This document shows positions 43,547 to 51,750 of a stretch of 64,000 nucleotides of DNA, piece after piece; position 1 is the first letter of the stretch, and each line of letters opens with the position of its first letter. The translations under genes were made by a program, and so were the position numbers. This DNA is from Natronolimnohabitans sp. A-GB9 (GTDB lineage: Archaea > Halobacteriota > Halobacteria > Halobacteriales > Natrialbaceae). The DNA is taken from NCBI RefSeq assembly GCF_030848565.1, contig NZ_JAVDDV010000005.1, positions 1 through 64,000 of the forward strand, read 5' to 3'. A model generated the notes under the pieces. That model did no database searches, was not told the DNA's origin, and worked only from the letters and a program-made list of their open reading frames with translations.

Positions 43547-43630
43547 GTGGCGTCCCCAGCCTGCAGTGATGGGTACAACCGATAGCGGTCGGCTGTGTGT
43601 ACGCATCACTCGACGCTGGGGACGGTACTA
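43546..43630. repeat. C-family palindromic element, copy 3
   Basis: Begins AGTGGCGTCCCCAGCCTGCA directly at the proS stop and ends GGACGGTACTA. Inner arms AGTGATGGGTACA and TGTGTACGCATCACT pair with one mismatch. Outer arms CCCCAGC/GCTGGGG. Confidence 0.85.
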
Positions 43631-43715
43631 AATGGCGGTCCACGCCTGAACTGCCAGGTCGAACCCTGCCGTTCAGGTCGGTTCGACCCAGCAATCGACG
43701 GTTGGAACGGTACTA
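43631..43715. repeat. C-family palindromic element, copy 4
   Basis: Tandem with copy 3. Its inner arms GGTCGAACC and GGTTCGACC are unlike those of the other three copies but pair perfectly. It ends AACGGTACTA. Confidence 0.75.
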
Positions 43716-43748
43716 GGTAACGTCCTCCAAATCACGATATGTTCGGCT

Positions 43749-43832
43749 CATACGGTCTCCTGTCGTCAATTACCGCCGGACGCCGACCTCGTCCTGGCGA
43801 TCGGCGGTACATCGTTACAGCAATCCGTATCA
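43749..43832. repeat. A-family palindromic element, copy 7
   Basis: Starts TCATACGGTCTCCTGTCGTC and ends ACAGCAATCCGTATCA, with the central dyad GCCGGACGCC...GGCGATCGGCGG. Complete length. Confidence 0.8.
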
Positions 43833-43895
43833 GTGCCTCGAGCGACCCCGTTTCTGCCGAGGATCGCTTTGCCCGTCCGTCAGGGCCCCTGTTTC

Positions 43896-43954
43896 TGATA
43901 CTACCGGACAGCAGTCAGTGAACCGTCGGTGAATCGTTCTCTCCGGCAGTATGA
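43896..43954. repeat. B-family palindromic element, copy 5 (short)
   Basis: Starts TGATACTACCGGACAGCAGT and ends TCTCCGGCAGTATGA. The central hairpin is deleted, leaving about 59 bp of arms. Confidence 0.7.
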
Positions 43955-44419
43955 GAGTCATCGAGGCGGTCGTCACGGTGGATCGTCGAGGCACGTATGC
44001 AGCCAACGGGGGTGCTTGACCCCGGGGTGCGTTCACCAGCTAGTGGTACCATGGGAGGGTGCCCGGATTCAAACCTAACTCTTTAACCCAATAGTGCTTA
44101 CCGATGGAACGTTGATGAACACGTGTGGTGTTCACTCTGGTGGGTGAGCACTACGTGCCTCTGACATCGCTGCCCTGCCCGGGCAGCATTCCTGCCCGTT
44201 CTCGTACTGTCCCCGGACCCAGTCGATAGCAGTCCGTGAGACTGTCGTACTCTGCCAGAACCGACCGCTCGCGTCGGATACACGTCCCGCCGGTCAACGA
44301 CCGCTCGTGCGCGATCGACGTGTGACTATCATTGTCGATCAGGCCCATTCAATTGTAACAGTATACCTTATATCCGATTGTATGTGTCTATAATACACTT
44401 AGTCATTATGGGGTAGCCT

Positions 44420-44427
44420 CTTATATC
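44420..44427 (+). promoter_or_regulatory. TATA box of the glutamate synthase gene
   Basis: CTTATATC centred 24 nt before ATG 44448, consistent with a leaderless transcript. The 90 bp upstream are unusually AT-rich and include the dyad GTGTCTATAATACAC (44384-44398), a possible operator. Confidence 0.6.
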
Positions 44428-44447
44428 AGTTCTGGGTATCACAGTGT

Positions 44448-47400
44448 ATGACACAGCCACAGATGGGATCATCCGCCAAGCGTTCGCGGGGGCTCGCGGA
44501 TCCCACGGACGAACGGTCGAACTGCGGTGTCGGCGTCGTCATGGACCTCGATGGAGACGGAGGACACGACGTCGTCGCGGACGGACTCGAACTGCTCGTC
44601 AATCTCGAACATCGCGGGACCACCGGCGCAGAGGAGAATACGGGCGACGGCGCGGGTATCATGATCCAGACACCCGACGCCTTCTTCCAGGACGTCCTCG
44701 AGGTAGAGCTTCCCGAGACCTACGCCATCGGATCGCTCTTTTTCCCACAGGACGACGAAGCCCGCGCCGAACTCGTCGAACTGGTCGAAGAGTCGCTGTC
44801 GACCTACGATCTCGAGGTCCTCGAGTGGCGATCGGTGCCGACGAACAACGCGGACCTCGGCGAGACGGCTGTCGAGTCCGAGCCCGACGTCTGGCAGGTC
44901 GCCGTCGCGCCCGTCGACGACGTCGACGATGAGACCTTCGACCGGCGGCTCTACGTCGCTCGCCGCGCACTCGAAAACGCCGTTGAGCAGCGTGCGCAAC
45001 GAGCCACAGATCGCGACGCCGCCATCGAACGCTTCTACGTCTGCTCTCTCGATTCGGATACGATCGTCTACAAGGGGCTGCTCAAAGGCGTTCAAGTTCC
45101 CTCGTACTACCCCGACCTGACCGACGAACGCGTCGCGTCGACGTTCGCGATGGTCCACGAACGGTTCTCGACGAACACGCTCGGCGCCTGGCACCTCGCT
45201 CACCCCTACCGCAACATCATCCACAACGGCGAGTTCAACACCATCCAGGGCAACATCAACTGGATGCGGGCTCGCGAGACCGACCTCGAGAGCGACGTGC
45301 TCTCCGACCTCGAGGCGGTCAAACCGATCATCGACGACCCAGACCAGTCGGACACCGCAAGCGTCGACAACGCCTTGGAACTGCTCATGCAGGACGGCCG
45401 CGACCTCGAACACGCGTTGCGGATGCTCGTCCCCGAGGCCTGGCGCGGTGACGACGAGATGGACCAGGACCGCAAGGACTGGTACGACTTCCACGCCTCG
45501 CTCGTCGAACCGTGGGACGGTCCCGCGCTGGTGGCTGCGACCGACGGCGAACGCGTCGGCGCCGTCCTCGACCGCAACGGGCTGCGCCCCTGCCGGTACG
45601 ACGTGACGACCGACAACCGCCTGATCATGGCCAGCGAGGCCGGCGCGCTCGAGACCAGTCCCGACGAGATCGAAGAGCGCGGGCGTCTCCAGCCCGGCCA
45701 ACTCTTCCTGGCTGACCCGAACGAGGGTCGAGTCATCCCCGACGACGAGGTGTTCGACGACCTCACCGACGACCGCTACGGCGAGTGGATCGAACAGGAG
45801 CAGGTCCACCTCGACGACGTCCGAACGACCGGCGAGAGTACGCCCCAGCAGCCGGTCGCGGGGCTGCGTGACTACCAGGCCGCGTTCGGCTACACCCACG
45901 ACGAACTCGAGAACCTGATCGAGCCGATGACCCAGAAGGGGAAAGACCCCGTCGGCTCGATGGGCGACGACACGCCGCTGTCCGTACTGACGGAGTTCAA
46001 CCGACCGCTGTTTTCCTACTTCAGGCAGCTGTTCGCTCAGGTCACCAACCCGCCGCTGGACTACATCCGCGAGGAGCTCGTGACCTCGATGGAGAGCCGG
46101 CTCGGATTCCAGCACAACTTGCTCGACGAGTCTCCCGAGCACGCCCGCCAGCTCGTACTCGACTCGCCGATCCTGACCGACGCCGAACTCGAGTCGATCC
46201 GTGGCTCCTCGGCAAACGACATTACGGCCGCGACGATCGACATCACTTACGAGCCGACCAGTGAGGAACCCGGTACGGACCTCGAGGCGGCTATCGAACG
46301 CGTCCGCGAGGACGTCGTCGACGCGATCGAGGACGGCGGCCACGAGATCATCGTCCTCTCGGATCGGAACGTCGACGCAGATCGGGCCGCGATCCCGAGC
46401 CTGCTCGCGACCGGCGGCGTCCACCACCATCTCGTCCGCAACGGGCTTCGCAACCACGTCGGGCTCGTCGTCGAGTCCGCTGATCCACGTACCGTCCACC
46501 ACTTCGCGACGCTGGTCGGCTACGGAGCGGGGGCGGTCAACCCGTACCTGGCCTACCAGACGATCACGGATCTCACCGCCGGCGACGACGGCGCAGATGC
46601 CGAGGACGCGATCGACGCCTACGTCGGCGCCGTCGAGGACGGCCTGTTGAAGATCATGGCCAAGATGGGGATCTCGACCGTCGAGAGCTACCAGGGCGCC
46701 CAGATCTTCGAAGCCGTCGGGCTCGATAGCGATCTCGTCGCCGAGTACTTCGAGGGCACCGAGAACCGTACCGAAGGAATCGGCCTCGCGGAGATCGAGG
46801 AGGACGTCCGCGAGCGCCACGCGACCGCCTTCGCCGAGGACGAGACGGACCTCGACCGCCACGGCGAGTTCGAACACCGGTCGGACGGTATCCACCATCA
46901 GTGGAACCCCGACACGGTCGGCGCGCTCCAGCAGTCCGTCCGCGCAAACGACTACGAGCGCTACCAGGAGTTCGCCGCGATGGTAAACGAGCAAAACGAG
47001 AACCTTCAGACCTTGCGTGGCTTGCTCGAGTTCGACTCCGATCGCGATCCGATCCCCCTCGAGGAGGTCGAACCCATCGAGGAGATCGTCCAGCGGTTCT
47101 CCACCGCCGCGATGAGTCTGGGCAGCCTCTCGCCGGAGGCCCACGAGAACAACTCGATCGCGATGAACCGAATCGGCGGCAAGTCCAACTCCGGCGAGGG
47201 CGGCGAGCCGCCCGAACGGTTCGGAACCGAACGGGAGTGCAACGTCAAGCAGGTCGCGTCCGGACGGTTCGGCGTCACCTCGACGTACCTCTCGTCGGCC
47301 GACGAACTCCAGATCAAGATGGCTCAAGGCTCGAAGCCGGGTGAGGGCGGCCACCTCCCCGGCTCGAAGGTCAACGAGATGATCGCTCACGTCCGCAAGT

Positions 47401-49019
47401 CGACGCCGGGTGTCGGGCTAATCTCGCCGCCGCCGCTGCACGACATCTACTCGATCGAGGACTTGAAGCAGCTGATCTTCGACCTCAAGGCCGCCAACGA
47501 GGACGCCGACATCAACGTCAAGCTCGTCAGCGAAGCCGGCATCGGGACGGTCGCAGCAGGGGTCGCGAAGGCAAACGCCGACGTCGTCCACATCTCGGGT
47601 CACTCCGGTGGGACGGGTGCCTCGCCGCGCACCTCGATCAAGAACGCCGGCCTTCCCTGGGAGCTCGGGCTTGCGGAAGCGAACCAGATGCTCCGTGCGA
47701 CGGGGCTGCGAGATCGCATTCGCGTCTCCGCCGACGGCGGGATGAAGACCGGCCGCGACGTCGCCGTCGCCGCCTTGCTCGGTGCCGAGGAGTACGTCTT
47801 CGGTACCGCCTCGCTGGTCACCAGCGGCTGCGTGATGGCCCGTCAGTGTCACAACAACACCTGTCCAGTCGGTGTCGCCACCCAGCGTGAGGACCTGCGC
47901 AAGCGGTTCCCCGGTGAGCCAGAACACGTCATCAACTACATGACGTTCATCGCACAGGAGCTGCGCGAGATCATGGCCGAACTCGGCTTCGAAACCGTCG
48001 ACGAGATGATCGGCCAGGTCGACGTCCTCGCCCAGCGCGACGACGTCGACCACCCCAAGGCCCGAAACGTCGATCTCTCTGCGGTGCTCGCCGACCCCGA
48101 GGGCGACGTTCGACGGAAGATCCGCGAACAGGACCACGAACTCGAGGACCAGCTCGATCGCGATCTCATCGAGGCCGCGGCCGACGCCATCGAAGACGAG
48201 GAACCAGTCAACGTAGCGACCGAGGTGACGAACGTCGACCGCACCGTCGGTGCGATGCTCTCGAATCGCATCACCAGCCGTTACGGTGAACCCGGTCTCC
48301 CCGAGGATACCATCACGGTCGACCTCGAGGGGACCGCCGGACAGAGCTTCGGTGCGTTCCTGGCAAGCGGCGTCTCGTTGCACCTCGACGGTAGCGCCAA
48401 CGACTACGTCGGCAAGGGGCTCTCGGGTGGCAAGGTCACGGTTCGAACGCCCGAGATAGCCAGCTACGATCCGACGGAGAACGTCGCCATCGGCAACGTC
48501 GCGCTCTACGGTGCGACCGACGGCCAGCTGTACGTCAACGGCGTCGCCGGCGAACGCTTCGCAGTCCGTAACTCCGGTGCCAAGGCCGTCGTCGAGGGCG
48601 TCGGCGACCACGGCTGTGAGTACATGACCGGCGGCGTCGTCGCCGTTCTCGGCGAGACGGGCAAGAACTTCGCCGCCGGCATGTCCGGCGGCGTCGCCTA
48701 CGTCTACGACCCCGACGACGAGTTCGCCGACAACGCCAACACCGGGATGGTCTCGCTGTACGACGAACTCGAGGAGAAAGACGAGGAGATGCTTCGACGG
48801 CTCGTCGAGAACCACGTCGCCTACACCGGCTCCGAGCGGGGCGAACGCCTCCTCGAAAACTGGGAGCGAACGCTCGATGCCTTCGTGAAGGTGATGCCCG
48901 AAGCCTACCACGAAGCGATCACCGAGCAGGGATCGGACGACGTCCGCGACGAACTGCCCGGCATGCCCGAGGTCGACGTCGAAGCCGACTCGACCAGTTT
49001 CGCCGCGAGCGACGACTGA
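44448..49019 (+). CDS. gltB: Glutamate synthase large subunit (GOGAT)
   Basis: A 1523-residue amidotransferase that makes two glutamates from glutamine and 2-oxoglutarate. The N-terminal glutaminase domain starts at Cys26 (DERSNCGVGVVMDLDG) after a 25-residue propeptide that must be cleaved to expose Cys1. FSTNTLGAWHLAHPYRNIIH, GEFNTIQGNINWM and RNGLRPCRYDVTTDNRLIMA are glutaminase features. The FMN domain contains KPGEGGHLPGSKVNEMIAHV, VHISGHSGGTGASPRTSIKN and ADGGMKTGRDVAVA. A [3Fe-4S] site is GCVMARQCHNNTCPVGVAT (about 1127-1140). A C-terminal beta-helix (about 1290-1460) follows. No small NADPH-binding subunit gene is adjacent, so ferredoxin or a distant partner may supply electrons. Confidence 0.97.
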   Translation: MTQPQMGSSAKRSRGLADPTDERSNCGVGVVMDLDGDGGHDVVADGLELLVNLEHRGTTGAEENTGDGAGIMIQTPDAFFQDVLEVELPETYAIGSLFFPQDDEARAELVELVEESLSTYDLEVLEWRSVPTNNADLGETAVESEPDVWQVAVAPVDDVDDETFDRRLYVARRALENAVEQRAQRATDRDAAIERFYVCSLDSDTIVYKGLLKGVQVPSYYPDLTDERVASTFAMVHERFSTNTLGAWHLAHPYRNIIHNGEFNTIQGNINWMRARETDLESDVLSDLEAVKPIIDDPDQSDTASVDNALELLMQDGRDLEHALRMLVPEAWRGDDEMDQDRKDWYDFHASLVEPWDGPALVAATDGERVGAVLDRNGLRPCRYDVTTDNRLIMASEAGALETSPDEIEERGRLQPGQLFLADPNEGRVIPDDEVFDDLTDDRYGEWIEQEQVHLDDVRTTGESTPQQPVAGLRDYQAAFGYTHDELENLIEPMTQKGKDPVGSMGDDTPLSVLTEFNRPLFSYFRQLFAQVTNPPLDYIREELVTSMESRLGFQHNLLDESPEHARQLVLDSPILTDAELESIRGSSANDITAATIDITYEPTSEEPGTDLEAAIERVREDVVDAIEDGGHEIIVLSDRNVDADRAAIPSLLATGGVHHHLVRNGLRNHVGLVVESADPRTVHHFATLVGYGAGAVNPYLAYQTITDLTAGDDGADAEDAIDAYVGAVEDGLLKIMAKMGISTVESYQGAQIFEAVGLDSDLVAEYFEGTENRTEGIGLAEIEEDVRERHATAFAEDETDLDRHGEFEHRSDGIHHQWNPDTVGALQQSVRANDYERYQEFAAMVNEQNENLQTLRGLLEFDSDRDPIPLEEVEPIEEIVQRFSTAAMSLGSLSPEAHENNSIAMNRIGGKSNSGEGGEPPERFGTERECNVKQVASGRFGVTSTYLSSADELQIKMAQGSKPGEGGHLPGSKVNEMIAHVRKSTPGVGLISPPPLHDIYSIEDLKQLIFDLKAANEDADINVKLVSEAGIGTVAAGVAKANADVVHISGHSGGTGASPRTSIKNAGLPWELGLAEANQMLRATGLRDRIRVSADGGMKTGRDVAVAALLGAEEYVFGTASLVTSGCVMARQCHNNTCPVGVATQREDLRKRFPGEPEHVINYMTFIAQELREIMAELGFETVDEMIGQVDVLAQRDDVDHPKARNVDLSAVLADPEGDVRRKIREQDHELEDQLDRDLIEAAADAIEDEEPVNVATEVTNVDRTVGAMLSNRITSRYGEPGLPEDTITVDLEGTAGQSFGAFLASGVSLHLDGSANDYVGKGLSGGKVTVRTPEIASYDPTENVAIGNVALYGATDGQLYVNGVAGERFAVRNSGAKAVVEGVGDHGCEYMTGGVVAVLGETGKNFAAGMSGGVAYVYDPDDEFADNANTGMVSLYDELEEKDEEMLRRLVENHVAYTGSERGERLLENWERTLDAFVKVMPEAYHEAITEQGSDDVRDELPGMPEVDVEADSTSFAASDD

Positions 49020-49034
49020 TAGCGACCGAAGCCG

Positions 49035-49640
49035 TCACTCCCGGCCGAGCGTGTGGAACTCGTCGTTCGGTCGGATCCCCGCGAACATCGCCAGTCGGTT
49101 GCTCAGGTTGTAGAAGGCCGTGACCGCTGCGATATCCCAGATCTCCTCGTCGTCGAATCCGACCTCCCGGAGGCGCTCAAGGTCGTCCGCTTCGACGTCG
49201 GTCGGTCGTTCGGTGAGTTTCACCGCAACGTCGAGCATAGCGCGATGGGCAGTACCGATATCGGCCGTCCGGTAGTTGGCCACGAGCTGGTCTGCAAGCG
49301 TCGGATCGTCGGCGTAGATCCGAACGAGCGCGCCGTGGGCGACGTTGCAGTAGTAACAGTGATTGATCCCCGAAACCGCGACGACGATCATCTCGATCTC
49401 CTCGCGCTCGAGTGCGGCGTCCTCGACGAGCGCGTCGTGGTACTCGAAAAACGCCCGGAAATGGGACGGTTTGTACGCCATCGCGGCGAAGACGTTCGGC
49501 GTGAACCCGGCCCGCTCCGTCTCGTGATCGATGCGTTCGCGGAGATCCGCTGGGAGGTCCTCGTAGTCGGGAACGGGGAATCGCTCCATCGCGTCGTCGG
49601 CTAAAACGGCGGTCGAATCAGTTGGATCAGTGTCACTCAT
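49035..49640 (-). CDS. AhpD-like carboxymuconolactone decarboxylase family protein
   Basis: A 201-residue protein of the peroxidase-related/AhpD superfamily. The diagnostic redox pair is in VSGINHCYYCNVAHGALVR (CxxC with the proton-relay His, about 94-102), preceded by the helices GFTPNVFAAMAYKPSHFRAF and EREEIEMIVVAV. The end LSNRLAMFAGIRPNDEFH is typical of the uncharacterised peroxidase-related subgroup. It probably reduces peroxides or transfers electrons as a dithiol-dependent antioxidant enzyme, as an all-helical oligomer in the cytosol. It is convergent with gltB (15 bp gap) and not obviously linked to it. The start is ATG 49640 (MSDTDPTDSTAVL). Confidence 0.9.
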   Translation of the reverse strand: MSDTDPTDSTAVLADDAMERFPVPDYEDLPADLRERIDHETERAGFTPNVFAAMAYKPSHFRAFFEYHDALVEDAALEREEIEMIVVAVSGINHCYYCNVAHGALVRIYADDPTLADQLVANYRTADIGTAHRAMLDVAVKLTERPTDVEADDLERLREVGFDDEEIWDIAAVTAFYNLSNRLAMFAGIRPNDEFHTLGRE

Positions 49641-49737
49641 GGACGTCGATTCTCGAGCCCGGGTAATAACGTTCGGTGCCGGGCACCGACCCGTGGCGAC
49701 CGTACTCGAGCGCTGGTGACGATGTCAGAAGCGGAAC

Positions 49738-49858
49738 GCATACGGACTGCTGTCGTCATTCTGTCGGACAGCAGTCAGGCGGTCTCCTGTCGTCACTGGC
49801 CGCCGATCGCAACGCGGGGACGGCGATCGGCGGGAACTCGGGAAAGCAGTCCGTATCA
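49738..49858. repeat. A-family element interrupted by a B-type segment, copy 8
   Basis: Starts GCATACGGACTGCTGTCGTC, passes through a B-like ATTCTGTCGGACAGCAGTCA, resumes GGCGGTCTCCTGTCGTCACT and ends AAAGCAGTCCGTATCA. Read on the minus strand, its first TGA (49858-49856) is the stop codon of the S14 paralogue. Confidence 0.75.
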
Positions 49859-50056
49859 ATCGTACTTCCGGAACCCCATATCGCGGGCCATCTCTCGAAA
49901 CGACTGTCGGCAGAGCCAGATATCGTACTTCCCGATCAGTCCCTGTTCCCGTCCGGTCGCTCGGCAGACTCGCGTCTGTCCGGTTTGCTCGTCGGTTTGG
50001 TCTTCGGATTCGGTCGTGCTTTCGGCCGTGTCCCGTTCGGTCTGCTCATCGCTCAT
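49856..50056 (-). CDS. Ribosomal protein S14 paralogue without the zinc site
   Basis: A 66-residue protein. After a 28-residue acidic, disordered start ([20 protein letters not shown]) comes an S14/uS14 core: [20 protein letters not shown] then [13 protein letters not shown], which matches archaeal S14 almost throughout. The normal archaeal protein has [23 protein letters not shown] with four zinc cysteines. Here only two of the four remain (CRATGRE and LCRQS), so it cannot bind zinc in the usual way. It is far from any ribosomal operon. It resembles the zinc-free paralogues that replace S14 under zinc limitation in bacteria, but could be a decaying duplicate. Its stop codon is part of an A element. 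Confidence 0.78.
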   Translation of the reverse strand: MSDEQTERDTAESTTESEDQTDEQTGQTRVCRATGREQGLIGKYDIWLCRQSFREMARDMGFRKYD

Positions 50057-50227
50057 ATACTGCTTTCCGACCGCCACGATGAAAACGTTTGCTAAAAATG
50101 AGAATGGCGTTAATAAGATCGTGGGCTCGACGGCTCGATATCGCTCGACGAGTTGCCGGAACGGGATCGTGGCTCCCCTCGAGTCGCGTCGGGTATCGAT
50201 CGTGATACGAGGCGAGACGCAGGCCGG

Positions 50228-51469
50228 TCACTGCACTACCGGTTCACGGTCCGAACCGACCGGCTCGGAAGCGACGGTGTCGACGATGAGATCACCCGCT
50301 CGCCGGGCACCGATGACGTTGTGGGCGAACGGGCCGAGCACCTGGCGTGCAGCGGCACCCGAGACAGCGATCCGGGACCGCGATCCATCCTCGCGAACCC
50401 ACCGCAACGTCTCGTCGTCGAGGACGGGTGCTCCCTGAAATCCGGTTTCGAGCGTCGAACTCGAGCGCAGTCGCCGGAACAGCGGGCCGTCGTACGGCGA
50501 CCCGAACCCGGTCGCACAGACGAGCGCGTCGAGACACATCGCAGTTCCATCGCGGCAGGTAACGACGACGGTACCTCCGGCTTCGGTCGCGACGGTGATC
50601 TCGGATCGCTCGAGTTCGACTGCTTCCCGATCGATCGCTCGCCGCAGACGACGGAAGACGTACGGCGGCATCGTCCCATCGTAGCGCGCCTCGACGACGG
50701 CTTGCTGGCGGGCACGCGACGCCGGCGGGAGGTCGTGGAGTTCATCGACGACGCCGGAAAAGTGCATCCAGTCGGTACTGGCCTCGAGCGATTCGACGCG
50801 AAACGGACTCCGGGCGAACAGCGTCACCTCCCGACCGGGCCGGGCAAGCGACGTCGCGAGTTGTGCGGCCGTGATCCCACCACCGACGACACCGATCGAG
50901 GCCGTCTCGTCGATAGCTTCGGGATCGAACGTCCGATCCCAGACGTGGGTGACGGGCGCCGTCGGTGGGAGGTCGCGACACCACTCCGGAAGCGTGTACG
51001 ACCCGCCGTAGCCGACGGTGAGGAGACACCACCGTGTCGAGATCGTGCCGGCCGTCGTCTCTACCGCCACGCGGTCGCGTTCGTCGTGGACGTCCGTCGC
51101 GGCCGCGTCGACGACCGCCGACTCGAGATCGTATCGATCACAGATCCAGTCGGCGTGATCGAAGAACAACGAGAGTGTCGGCCGGTCCGCTCCGACCTCG
51201 CTTTCGACGAGTTCGCACTCGCGGCCACGTTCCCGTGCGAAATCCCGTAGCGAGAACGGATCGTTGCTCACGTGATGGACGAACGGCGATCGGAGCTCGT
51301 CCATTCCACATTGGCGACACTTCCGGCGAAAGCCGCCGAGGAGTCCGGCCGGCTCGACGATACGCAGCTGCGCTAACCCGACCGCGTCGGCCTCGAGAAG
51401 CCGCACTGCCAGGTGGACCCCGTGGACACCGCCGCCGACGATCGTGACGGCGGCCGTATCAGCTGGCAT
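50228..51469 (-). CDS. FAD/NAD(P)-binding flavoprotein (monooxygenase-like)
   Basis: A 413-residue protein with two dinucleotide-binding sites: N-terminal VTIVGGGVHGVHLAVRLLEA (FAD) and central IGVVGGGITAAQLATSLA (NADPH, about 193-210). Between them are GGFRRKCRQCGMDELRSPFV and HVSNDPFSLRDFARE, typical of the lysine/ornithine N-hydroxylase-like flavoproteins. C-terminal LDALVCATGFGSPYDGPLFR is the conserved ATGxxxP-type motif of this class. It probably oxidises a small substrate or acts in siderophore-like chemistry, but no biosynthetic cluster surrounds it. No membrane anchor. The start is ATG 51469 (MPADTAAVTIVGG). Confidence 0.85.
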   Translation of the reverse strand: MPADTAAVTIVGGGVHGVHLAVRLLEADAVGLAQLRIVEPAGLLGGFRRKCRQCGMDELRSPFVHHVSNDPFSLRDFARERGRECELVESEVGADRPTLSLFFDHADWICDRYDLESAVVDAAATDVHDERDRVAVETTAGTISTRWCLLTVGYGGSYTLPEWCRDLPPTAPVTHVWDRTFDPEAIDETASIGVVGGGITAAQLATSLARPGREVTLFARSPFRVESLEASTDWMHFSGVVDELHDLPPASRARQQAVVEARYDGTMPPYVFRRLRRAIDREAVELERSEITVATEAGGTVVVTCRDGTAMCLDALVCATGFGSPYDGPLFRRLRSSSTLETGFQGAPVLDDETLRWVREDGSRSRIAVSGAAARQVLGPFAHNVIGARRAGDLIVDTVASEPVGSDREPVVQ

Positions 51470-51581
51470 AGGCAGTATCCTGCCCCCCTACTATGATGTT
51501 CGAACACGCCATTGTACAAAAGTTGTTATCTACTGCAGCAATTTTAATAATAACGGTGCTGCCACGGGACGGTGTCTCGAC

Positions 51582-51656
51582 TCATACTGTCGGACAGCAG
51601 TCAGTGAGACGTCGGTCGCGCGACCGATCGTCGACTCGTGCTGTCCAACAGTATCA
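51582..51656. repeat. B-family palindromic element, copy 6 (deletion form)
   Basis: 75 bp, TCATACTGTCGGACAGCAGT to TCCAACAGTATCA. Equals copies 1 and 4 with the central GCGGCCGTC hairpin removed exactly between the GTCGCG and CGCGACC arms. Confidence 0.85.
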
Positions 51657-51750
51657 CGAAACGAAACAGAAAGGAGATGGACACGACGGTGACAGCTCGG
51701 ACGACCGATAGCGCGTCGCTACCGTGTAGGTTCCCGTTCGGTCGAACCGG

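Larger units (their letters stand above)
43547..44447. other. Repeat-rich intergenic region before GOGAT
   Basis: About 900 bp with elements C3, C4, A7 and B5 in a row up to 43954. The rest (43955-44447) has no convincing gene. A minus-strand 65-codon frame at 44151-44348 has a GATATAAGG TATA-like box 22 nt before its ATG and could be a small gene, but its protein resembles nothing I know. 44330-44440 is AT-rich and carries the GOGAT promoter. Confidence 0.5.

Noticed and set aside
44030-44100. tRNA-like 3' segment (reverse reading GGTTTGAATCCGGGCACC)
   Set aside because: The T-arm does not pair and no acceptor, D or anticodon arm is found, so it is not a tRNA gene.
44469-47390. Very long minus-strand reading frame (973 codons) opposite gltB
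   Set aside because: It is the mirror of a GC-rich gene with strong GOGAT motifs on the plus strand; its protein has no recognisable domain.
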